NCBI GenBank assembly: GCA_020465985.1
Contig: JAANYP010002029.1
Coordinates: forward strand, 155,171-219,170
Reading direction: 5' to 3'
Origin: Centrapalus pauciflorus
Taxonomy: Eukaryota; Streptophyta; Magnoliopsida; Asterales; Asteraceae
DNA: 64,000 bases
Part shown: piece by piece, positions 45,101 through 55,751 of the stretch
Numbering within the stretch: the first letter of the stretch is position 1
Layout of the letters: every line of letters begins with the position of its first letter
Program-made: the position numbers and the translations under genes
The notes under the pieces: model-generated
Database searches by the model: none
Told to the model about the DNA's origin: nothing
The model's input: only the letters and a program-made list of their open reading frames with translations

Positions 45101-45554
45101 TATATGTGTTCAAATTTAGTAGTGACTGATGTAGATGGACCTTGTTTCTCTTTTATCCTTCTCCGTCTGTTGAAAATCATTGAGAAATAAGACTCTGTGT
45201 TATTAAAGGATATTGGGCAACGGTAAAAGATTTATCATTAACGAAATCTATTTCTACCAGGAATTCAAAAAGTTTTTTGTACGACAAACAAATAAGTCAC
45301 CTTGATGCTGTCGGAGTAAAGGATCGTCAATAGCAAGGATAGGCTCACACTAACCTGTCAATTTAAGTTTGTTATTACGTGTAGTCCCTACAAAGAATCA
45401 GACTAATGACGTATATAAAACTTGAATTCTTGGTGTAGATGCTTGTAATGCTAGGATCTTGGGTCGAAACAAGTGATTATTTAGTAGGTAAATTAATGCC
45501 CAAATGGTGAAAGATTCATCGTATGCCCCATAAGATAGATTGTTACGAACCATA

Positions 45555-46481
45555 CTTGGCAAAATGTAGTTTTAAGAAACATCTCTAATTCCAAACCTGT
45601 TATTTATCTCTCTTTTCATCAACGTCCTCAACCTCCTGTTTCATGAAGAACAAGTTGGGATCATTCAACTCATCTCTCTTCTTCCTCTTGGCCAGCTCAG
45701 CCAATATAGCACCTTTCCATTTTGCATGATTTTGATAAGCTTGCATTAACGGTAACACTACAAGTTGTTTGACTCTAGTCCGATGAAGCTGTGACATCCT
45801 TTGGAAGCATATTTTCCTTTTTCAAGGATCAACAAAGAATACTCCAGCTTCTAGATCTTTAGAAACATGCCCTCCATAGGTTCAACCCTCTAGGAAGAGT
45901 GTGATCAATTCCTTTGACTAATGTAGCATAGGACCCAGAGTCAATGAGCCTCACAATCAAATTCAAGATCATTCTTTTTTCTCTTTCATTTGGATTTGAT
46001 TTTGTAATCGGCAATGGAAGTTCATTCTATAATGTTTAATGTTTGTATATTGATATTAACAAGTTCAAGTCTCAACTGAGACATTGGTGGTAATTAATAT
46101 AATATGTTAGGTACAAAATTATAAAGGTGAAAAACAATATTATATAAGTGCAAGGACTAAATGTGTCATGTAGTGAATCCTAGATGTTATGTTAAAAAAA
46201 AATTCATGGAAAAATTATCATCACTTGTAAGAGAACTCTCATAATTGTGTGTGTGTTGTAAGGTCTAAATGTGAGAGAAATCATTCAATCATAACAAGAT
46301 TTGGATTCAATGTGTTGATTCACCTAGATCATGAATTCACATAATATTAGGTGGTAGTAGCAGCTAGCTTTTCATACACACACACACACACACACTTCTG
46401 TAACGTTTGTATATTGATATTAACAAGCTCAAGTCGCAATTAAGACATTGGTGAGAATATAAGATTAGATAGTAGTAGAGG

Positions 46482-46578
<97 letters not shown>

Positions 46579-47992
46579 CATACACACTCTAGTTCCATGA
46601 AGTCTCATATTAGAGTGGAATATTGGAGTATCATATTAAAACAAAAATACCTTGCTGGAACATTTTCTAATCTAAGTATTATTTCACCCTTTGCAAACAT
46701 CAATTGCTTATAGAGTCCTCCCATAGCTGGAACCTTGTCTGAATCAGTCATTAAAAGAACTCTTACCATAGAATTACAACTTTGAGACATGTATAAACTG
46801 ACTCCAAAATTCATATTTGTTAAGAATTATATTCCTAATAGTTATTCCTATTTCATATCATGCAAAATTGCAATTCACCCATTCATCAAATGCAAACATC
46901 AAGATCAATGCACCTTCTTATTTCGTGCAATCAAGGAAGTGTTAGATAGGAAGTAGAAAATCTGGTTGCTCCCGGTCTAATAAGTTCCTTTCCCTTTGTG
47001 AACTCTTTCAACATACAAATCACTCGTGATCTATTATAAATTTATCTTCCTAGCCTTTGCAATGGTCATCTTATGTTCTTCAATTTTCTTTTCGAAGTCC
47101 TCCAATGTCAAATCAATGCAATGAGCTCCACAAGGTGAACCAGAATATCTTCTTCCTTTTTTCCATCAACATCTCACGAGCAGCTTTATAACTAGCTGCA
47201 TTATCAGTCACTACTTGAATAACATGTTCTTCACTTATTTTCTCTATAAAATCGTCTAAGATTGTGTGTACTTTTTTCTTCATGTTGATAATATTAGATA
47301 TATCAATTGATGCTAAGAAAATAGTACCTTTAGGGATGTTCACAAGAAAGTTGAAAATTGATCGATTCTTCCTATTAGTCCATCCATCACTCATTAGTGT
47401 GCAACCAGTTTTCTTCCACTCAGTTTTATGGTCTTCAAGTAGTACTTTTGTGTAGTTGTTTTTTCAATAGAGTAACTCTGATCTCATGATAAGAAGGCAT
47501 GCTAAGACCACTTCCAAAGTTACCAATAATTTTAACCATTTTGACAAACTCGGGATTGTTCACACAATTAAATGAGATAGCACTTGTGTAAAAAATACCT
47601 AGCGATTTGTTGGAAAAGTCTTTCTCGCTCGTCTTCTTTTAACCATTTTGACTATGCTAACCCCTTCCATTAATTTTTCAATGTTTTCATAAGCCTCTTC
47701 AACTTCATCAAGCATGACTCTTTTTCTTACTCAGCAATTCACCATCTTCCAACAAGGTAAGAAATTGAACTCTGACATCTTCGGGAACCTTCCGACAAGG
47801 TGCGACATTATTACTTGTTCGAGCTAAATGATTCTCAGATAGTTGCACTTTACCTTTCTATCATCCATGTCTAGTCCATGCTCTCAACCAACATCAGTCC
47901 TAGCCCCATGTGCATTTTTTTCTAGCTCTTTTGTTACTTGTAGTGGAAGGCATGGAAGTAGATGAAGGAGTAGATGCTGAACTACTTGCCAT
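45555..47992 (-). pseudogene. hAT-superfamily transposase, dead
   Basis: On the minus strand an ATG at 47992 starts a Ser/Thr-rich peptide (MASSSASTPSSTSMPSTT), followed in other frames by a BED-finger-like region ending CRKVPEDVRVQF (about 47800). The DUF659-type core lies at 47394-47113 (MSDGWTNRKNRSIFNFLVN, VIQVVTDNAASYKAA). A middle piece lies at 46814-46605 (RVLLMTDSDKVPAMGGLY). The basic stretch at 45797-45600 may be part of it or a separate gene fragment. The frames do not join, and microsatellites interrupt the region at 46375-46395 and 46482-46590. No terminal inverted repeats were identified. Confidence 0.7.
46482..46590. repeat. (AT)n microsatellite with CA tail
   Basis: About 85 bp of AT dinucleotides followed by CACACACACATACACAC. 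A separate (AC)n run is at 46375-46395. Confidence 0.95.
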
Positions 47993-48762
47993 GAGAGAAC
48001 TATGAATGCTACAACTTGTAAACCTACAAAATGCAAATTCCATTAAAAAAACACACACATATTAATTTGCAAATAAAAAATCTTATTTGCTTAAAATAGA
48101 AAACCATGAATAAATGCATAACTAGATTGTAACTATATAAACGTATATTTATAACATGATGGAATGAGTAACCAAATAAGGAAATAAATAAATTAACACA
48201 GATTAATCAAAATTCTATTTTATCAATTCACAAAGGAGGCAAGAACATTCAACTGAATTAATGAAAAGGAACTATTTGACTTTAACTTAACTTGGCAGAA
48301 GTTTACTCTAATTTGCTTATTTGCTTTAACTTAACTTGGCAGAAGGCATGGTAGAAGTTTACTTCAATGAGTTGTTTCCAAAAAAAAACTTCGTATAGAT
48401 TTGTCTACTAAAAATAGATATGTTTACTAACGATTTATCTATTGTTGTTTCCAATATTGCTACTTCCAAACATGGATGTGCCTACTAAAGATATGTCTGC
48501 TAAAGATATGCTTAGGTCCTGATTCTTTTGAAATTGTTGGTTCTTTTGAAAACCTTGAAAAATTGTTGACATTTTCATTGAATTGCTACTACTATTGACG
48601 CTACGTGTCTAAGTCAACAAGTGAATATACATAGCGTAAGGAAGATAGAGAATAGGGGGCGTTAGTGTAGCACAGAAGATACATATTGTGACCGACCATC
48701 GTCAATCGCGGCATCGCTACAAAGATAGACCATCCAAGAGAAAGAGAAAAGAAGGGCAGGTC

Positions 48763-48809
<47 letters not shown>

Positions 48810-49201
48810 AATTTCTCCCTTTTGAACCAGGGAATAAATGTTAATGGGTCGAACCGGTCCAAAATTGAAATTCGAAATTGTACTACGATCTTAACAACGA
48901 TATTACAATCTTGATTATGATCCTAAGCAATATAGATCCCGTATGCAATCCTAATATCTAAATCGTGATTTTAATAACCTATAACCCTTTCTCTTTTTTC
49001 CTTTTTTTTGTTTTCAGAGTATTTGAGTTCTTCACATTTGGATCAATCATTCACCGGTGTCATCCTATAAAAATTCTCCTGCGTCACTCGATTTTTGAAT
49101 ACCTATATAACACGTCGTTTCAAAAGTTTACCAGTGTTGTGTGACACCAATGTCTTGGTTAAAAATCCGTCCTTGACAATATCAATTGTGGCACTCTTAA
49201 A
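47993..49201. other. Non-coding stretch with a (GA)n run
   Basis: No gene is visible. A GA microsatellite lies at about 48762-48806; the Leu-Ser open frame read over it on the minus strand is an artefact. The part from 48210 to 48560 contains short imprecise repeats (ACTTAACTTGGCAGAAG twice near 48290 and 48330). Confidence 0.7.
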
Positions 49202-50267
49202 TCTTAATACAAACTACTATTAATACTATTTACAATCGTGTTTCACTGTTTATTGAACAGTGAAGCTAGATGCCAGACAGCTCAAGCAGACAGTTAAACA
49301 TCTAACTTATTTTATTACTTTATGTATATATATTATATAACATTTTTGTTTTCATGCGATAACTTTTGATATATTATATTTTATTAAATTTAAATATATC
49401 ATTATGATCGTTTTATTTTTGTCTACATTCTAATATAAAATTTATTATCATCGGAACCATTTTCTTTAAGCAAGCAGACATGCAGCTGGCTAAATATTTT
49501 ATTTTATATATAATATATAATTATTTTTTCTATTATAACGTTTAATGTATTATATTTTACAAAAATTTAAATATATCATGATGATCACTTTTCTTTTATC
49601 TACATTTTAACATAAATTTGTATTCTCTCAGCTAATTTAAAATGACAAAGTTTTTATTATTTATTTGATTAATCGATCACAATTTTTCACTATTTACCGA
49701 ATAGTAAAGCTAGCTGACAGCCACGTAAACGACTAATTTTTTTGTTACTTTATGTATAGTATATATAACATTTTTATTTTTTGATAACCTATGATATATT
49801 ATATTTTATTAAAATTTTAATATAATATTATGATCACATTATTTTAATCTACATTCTGATATAAAATTTGTTATCATCAGAACTATTTTTATTAGACAGA
49901 TAGTTATGCAACTACCTAATTATTTTATTTCACATATAATATAAATTGTTTTGTTTATGTGTTATAACGTTTAGTATATTATATTATACAAAATAACGAA
50001 TATATCATTATGATCGCATTCTTTTTTTCTACATTTCAACATAAAATTGTTTGTCATCTCAACTAATTTTAAAAGGATAATTATTTTATTATATACTTGG
50101 TTGATCAATCACATGCTTTCCATTTATAAACTTAGATCGAAAGTAGTGAGTGATTCTCGGGTGAGAATCACGATCGGTAACTACTGTTATTTTATTATTT
50201 TAAAGTAATTTATTTATAAAAATATTATTTATGATCCCGCTGCAACGCGCGGGTTAAACCACCTAGT
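49202..50267 (+). mobile_element. Non-autonomous Helitron candidate (1066 bp)
   Basis: It starts A|TCTTAATACAAACTACTATT, a Helitron-type 5' TC end. It ends with the hairpin CCCGCTGCAACGCGCGGG (50236-50253) and CTAGT (50263-50267) followed by T, the expected 3' structure. The inside has a direct repeat of about 447 bp: TTTCACTGTTTATTGAACAG near 49237 and TTTCACTATTTACCGAATAG near 49686, and a partial third unit after 50090. Within each unit a half-unit recurs (TTATGATCGTTTTATTTTTG / TGATGATCACTTTTCTTTTA). There is no coding capacity. Confidence 0.65.
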
Positions 50268-50947
50268 TTACACTGATGATGATAAGGCGAATGGGAGCAC
50301 GTGCCACCTGTGACCCATAACATGCATCCCTCCATAATTGTAAATATTCATTTAACAATGCTACATTTCAAATATAATTAAATATTGTAGTCAAATTTCA
50401 TATCTTTCTATAAAGGGTTTAATGTGAAAAAAAAAAACAATAAGTTTTTCATGTTTTTGAAGGTATAGTCACTTCGTGTTAGTTTTCACCAATAAAATCT
50501 TCATGTTATTTATTTGTTTGTCATTTTTTTAAAATTTTCATTTTTTCCCAAAATAATCTTCAAGATTCAAGACTATTTGGGACAAAAAAGTGAAAACATA
50601 TTGGATGGATAAAACCGTAAAAAAACGGGAAAACATATTGGGGTTTTTTTTTTCATATTAAACCCTTTTATAAACAAGAAATAGCTCAATACAGTGATAT
50701 CTCTTTTATATATCAATTAAAAGCTCATTTTAACAATGCATCATTTCAGGTACTATTACATCAATAATATTATTCATCAGAATTTGCTAATTGATAATAT
50801 TATAATTAATATTTGAAGTAAATTATAACACATAATAAAAAATTGCTATTTTAGTGAGATCTTTCGATCCAAATCCTTATTTTATGATCTCATTCCTATT
50901 TTACAATCTCGACCTTGCAAAGACAAAGTGATCTAATATATGATATA
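50268..50947. mobile_element. Non-coding stretch holding a MITE-like hairpin
   Basis: At 50409-50674 a 265-bp unit has inverted ends (TATAAAGGGTTTAATGTGAAAA and TTTCATATTAAACCCTTTTATA). The rest is A/T-rich. A CACGTG palindrome (G-box) at about 50298 has no gene near it. Confidence 0.5.
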
Positions 50948-51120
50948 TTGACAACTATTAGGAAATAATTCTCCTCATTAATTGTATTTATTTGTATCTC
51001 TATTTACTTAGTCAATCAACGTAATTATAGGAATAATTCTTGTAAATACATTTATAATTTTCATTTATATAGTGATCCTCTCCTCATCACTCAATGAGAT
51101 GATTTGACCATACCCTTACA
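50948..51120 (+). repeat. 5' LTR of Copia fragment I (173 bp)
   Basis: Starts TGACAACTATTAGGAAATAA and ends CCCTTACA. It is followed directly by a primer-binding site (TGGTATCAGTGTGG, 51121-51134), which has one mismatch to the usual sequence. Small LTRs of this kind fit the Ale/Retrofit group of Copia. Confidence 0.65.
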
Positions 51121-51189
51121 TGGTATCAGTGTGGTTCCTCTCCCTCCCAATTTACGCTTTCTAGACCTACCCTTCCTGGGATTTCACCA

Positions 51190-52015
51190 TGGCAACGCCC
51201 TCTTCTTCTCTTGATGGTCTTTTTTTCCATGAACACTCTATTACATATGATGACAATTAAGCTTTCGTCCACTAATTACCTTCTATGGCGAAATCATATG
51301 CTTCCTATTTTCACTTATCAGAAATTGTTAGGGCACATTGATGGTACATCTTCCTCACCATCACCCACCATTACTGTTGAAGACAAAAATCAACCTAATC
51401 CTGAAGCTCTTGTTTGGACTGAAGTTGATCAGAGAGCCGTCATCCTCTTACAATCATCTTGACTGAAGAAGCAGCGGCTGAGGTTCTCGGCCTCACCACT
51501 GCTCTCACTTGAAGTTACCTACCGTAACGCTTCTGTTGAACGGATTCACTCATTGCGCGATTCTCTCCACCAACTCATGAAAGGTACATCTTCTGTTTCC
51601 GATTATAGTCGTCGATTCAAAGCGATAGGTGACCAGCTCTCCACTATTGGTAATCCGGTTGTTGAAATTGACAAGTTGCATTGGTTTCTTTGTGGTTTGG
51701 GACCCTCCTACGAAACTTTTTCCACTGCGATAAGGGCAACAAAACCCGCTCCTCTGTTTCGAGATTTGGTTATGCATGCGGAAAGTCATGAATTGTTCTT
51801 ACAATCCTTACACGGTGCTCCTACACCGCCGACTGCATTTCATGTCCAACATACCCAAAATCATTCTGCACAAGGTCGGGTCGTTCTTTTAATCATCGAG
51901 GAAATAAATCACGTGGCAGGGACGTGGTCAAGGCCGAAGACCTCCCCATTGCCAATTATGCAGAACAAATGGACATCATGCTTCCTCGTGTCCAAACCTT
52001 CATACTTATGCTTCT
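51190..52015 (+). pseudogene. gag: Gag of Copia fragment I, frameshifted and cut
   Basis: The ATG at 51190 (MATPSSSLDGLFF) is in a frame that closes within 25 codons. The recognisable Gag continues in another frame: MTIKLSSTNYLLWRNHMLPIF, HIDGTSSSPSP. After a second shift near 51470-51550 comes LMKGTSSVSDYSRRFKAIG, LHWFLCGLGPSYETFSTAI and FRDLVMHAESHELFLQ. It stops at 52015, where element G is inserted, and no continuation lies in the window. Confidence 0.75.
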
Positions 52016-52660
52016 TGTAAGGTCTACCACTACGAGATCTATCTAGACGCGGAACCGTCAACGAGTGCGGAATCCTCGTTAACGGGTAGACGGAAACAAC
52101 TCTCAAACAGAAACACGGAGACTATAAGAAGCTGAACGAACGACACACGAACGATCCTACGAACTGATTCTCTCCGAAACGGCACTAACACTGATGATAA
52201 ACTCGAGATCGCTTAATGCTTAATCCCTAACGAATTCTGCAAAAAGTCTGATAATATTTCGAGTCTATCCCTAATTATAGAGGCTAATTCGAGTCTGTCA
52301 TGGGCTAAACTCGAATCCGGCCCAAGGCCCATTTGAGTTTATCCTCATTGACATTCTCGAATCCGCCTATATTCGAATCTAGGTACACATTCGAATCTGA
52401 CACAGATTCGAATTTCAAACCTTGTATAATTCGAATCTACTATATCACATACTCAACTTAGTATTGAAACTTATGTTTTTACCTTATGATTGATTTTATC
52501 TTTGACCTTTATGTTTGAACTTCTTGTAATACGTTACATAAAGTTCAAACACACAAACAATAATAAATATCAACCATATATAAACATATATAACAAACAC
52601 TTGCTAAAACCACAATGTAGGATCACTTAGACTGCTATCGTCACACAGGATGTACCAACA
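52016..52660 (-). repeat. 3' LTR of element G (645 bp)
   Basis: Minus strand TGTTGGTACATCC to ACCTTACA; inverted partner of the F LTR (21230-21886). It contains TTCGAA/CTCGAA words between about 52200 and 52440. The polypurine tract (AAGGGGGAG on the minus strand, 52671-52663) lies next to it. Confidence 0.88.
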
Positions 52661-52718
52661 GACTCCCCCTTGACGATAGCTTCTAATAATTCACACATTT
52701 GATTAAGAACTTTGTTTA

Positions 52719-55700
52719 TTATTTATTCAAACTACTTCCAGCATACAAGCCTTTTTCAACACATACTTTTACTGCATTCTCATATTTCCTAGCCTCACTA
52801 TCCATATGTGTATCACTAGAAATCTTACAAGCATGCAAAATATGAAGATCATCTCTAGAAAGATTTACTAGGTGAAGAGGATCGTAGACTCTAAGAATAA
52901 CTTTTTCTTCAAAATCTTCCATGACTGATTCTCCAGTCTCACTCTCAGCATACCACCAATGCAGATTCTTCAAGACATTCTGTGGCATGGGCTTGAGAGG
53001 CACCTTCCTAAGACATCTTACTGGTTTGTAATGAATTCTCATCCAAGGTCGGCCAGTTAGAGGATCTATTCGTGAAGGATCTTCTACTCTTTTTCCAACC
53101 CTTGGATTCAGGCGCTCAAACTTTCTTGATCTTCCCTCTTTTCTTATGATTCTTGCAATTACGTCTGCATAAGGATCATTGCCAATATTTATCAGATCTT
53201 TCCAGGCTAACGCTTTGATCTCGATCTTTGGCAGTGAATTGAAGGCTTTTAGAGTTCGCCTTAGGTACTGGAGCCCGTCTTTTCTCTTGATTATAAATAG
53301 CTGCAATTCTCGATCGAAGAACCAGCTTAATATGCTTCCAGATAGCTTTCCAGTCCCTGGCACTCTCATCGTCTTTTTAAGCTCTAACTCCTTCTGTTCA
53401 GCCCTGAACCACAACTTTCGTTTCTCTTCATTTGTTAACTCTCTAGCAGGTTCTTCTGTTGATGGCTGAACATTCAACGCAGCATTCACTACTTCTACGT
53501 TAACAATATCATTTCCATTTATCACGTATGTATCAGTGATAGGATTCTGCTGTACGACGATCTCATCAGCTTCATCATCCTCATCAGCACATACCTCGTC
53601 ATCTGATTGCCAGTCAACTATCTCTTCTGGCACAAACTCACCCTCTTCTAGCTCTTCATCTTCAACATCAAAACCTAAATCTATCGGATCATCATCAAGA
53701 TCCATAAGAGCATCGATCATCTCACTAATCTCAAAATCTGTAGGCTTAGATGAACTCGCTTCTCCTACTTCTCCTCCTGCTAGACTAGGCTCCCCCTGAG
53801 ATTGAGCAGTCTGAGCAGCAGAAAAATCTACTGGCTCATTCTGACTTTTAGGGCTGGGATCATTGCCTTGGTTGTCTTCATCATCATCATCTCTCGGCCT
53901 TTGTACTTCTTGATCTCGGCACGACGTCTCCCCCTGAGCCTGTAAATTTTTCATTAACTGCTCTATTAGGGAGCACATCGTCCTTATCTCAGCTGCCTGA
54001 TCGCAGACAAACGTCTTCAACTCTACATTCTCTTCCTAAACTTGGTCCACAATCTTCTTCAAATCAGCATTCTCTTTATCAAGATTTGCATTATGCGTCT
54101 AAATTTCACCGATCGCCTGTGTTAGGCTTAAGATTTGGACATTCTGGAAGTCAACGCGAGCTTTAAGCTGCAGAAACCTTTGGTTGTCAGCGTATGTGGT
54201 CGAGGTAGATGGAGTGGACTGTATAGGAGTAGGAATGAATGGTGATGGGATATACGGTTCATCTTGAGGTGGTGGTGGTGGTGGTGGACTGGTGGTTTGA
54301 GGTTCTTGAGTTTGAGGGTTTTGAGGTTGTTGAACTTCTGGTTGATCTGCTGATGCTGAAGATGATCCTTGCATGAATCTATGACGCTTGGCTCGATGCC
54401 TCGTCACTAAAGGTGCAACTTCCTCTTCTTCAAAATCGGAGTCATCAGATTCTCTTGATGCGCGCCTCCTCGAAGTCTCTTCATTAATAACCACTATTCT
54501 CGAACCATAAGTCTCTATTCGAACAGCTGGTTCAGTCGATACCGACTCAGGAGCTTCAACCTCTAACTCCTCCATCTCTTCTGATTCTGTTGCAGATGAT
54601 GACTTATCATTACCAGTCTGCTCTGGTTCATATTCGTCCACATCTCTCAACACATCTTCTTCTCCCTCTGGAGGCTCAAGTAGTTCTCCCGCTAACGCTG
54701 CAGCTATATCTTCATTTGCATGAGGTCCTGCCTCCCAAATTTCATTCAGAGTTTGGCACAATTGATCAGCTTCGCTTGGTACATTCGAAGGCCCAGCTTC
54801 TTGTCTCTCAGGCTGCTGACTCGTAGAAGGCCTAGACGCCTGAGTTTGACTCGCAGAGGTTCTTTGTCTTCGCCTTTGTGCACGCGGTGGCTGTGGTTGT
54901 TGTTGTTGTTGTGGCTGTGGTTTTCTCGGTTGAACTTCAACTTCCCCTGCCCAGTTGGCAACATCTGGGGCTTCAAAATTCCTATCTAAGATGGCTCCAA
55001 ACAATGGACGCTCAACTGGAACAGCCAACCTTCCTCTGTGCGAGGAACAATCAGCAAAGATCCTCTTATCCATTACAGCTACGCTCTGAATCTCATTTGA
55101 CTGAGGCAGATTCGGCAAGAAATGCCTGATAAGCATCATTATGAATCGTGGATATAGCAGGAATTGTTGATTTTCTGGAGCGGTGATCTGATGAACAAAT
55201 TCGGAGAAAAACATTTCCGAGAAACTGAATGGTCAATTATACACTATCGCGATAATCCCCGACTGGATCTTCGAGACCATATAGTCAAACCCGGCTTTCT
55301 TTGGTGCAAAGCAGACCATAAAGACATGAGCCAGAAATCTCCATTGGCCGATTAGCCCGCTCTTCATATACGAAACCTTCGTCACGTCTAGACTATAACC
55401 CATTCTCTGAAAGGCCGCTTGCCTAATATTCAGAGGAAAGTCGATTGGCCCAGACTCCTCTTCCTGTGAACCCAGCTGCAACACCTGACGCAGCATATCC
55501 GCAGAAAACACTAGCGGTTGGCCAGCTATTCTAGTCCTTAGCACTGTCGGGGTGACAGAGCAGTCTACCTGAAGATGATCATAAAATTGACGAATATATG
55601 GTAGAACAATCTGAACATTATGGGACAAAGCAAAACCAATCCTAGATTGTACTAGGAAATCCAACATTTGTCTGAATCCCTGTGCCTCAGGGATATGATG

Positions 55701-55751
55701 GTCGGGGTGAAGGACCATATTGTGCTTCGGCACAAACACTCGAACAGCCAT
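52719..55751 (-). pseudogene. Accessory ('env-like') ORF of element G, three in-frame stops
   Basis: One frame of 1011 codons runs from ATG 55751 (MAVRVFVPKHN) to 52719. It has no frameshift but has stops near 55233 (TGA), 54099 (TAG) and 54036 (TAG), each explicable by a single C-to-T change. The N-terminal 180 residues (GFRQMLDFLVQSRIGFALS, IRQFYDHLQV, DMLRQVLQL) match the pattern in A and D. The middle has a Gln/Pro-rich block (RKPQPQQQQQPQPP), an acidic region and a run of seven Pro. A coiled coil and the C-terminal domain shared with F follow. A good 3' splice site (TTTTTGTGCAG) ends two bases before the ATG, as in D. Function unknown; no membrane anchor seen. Confidence 0.78.

Noticed and set aside
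51909..52106. Short minus-strand frame matching the start of the frame at 21796
   Set aside because: It is LTR sequence shared by F and G that happens to be open; the Gag start of D is the ATG at 21910.
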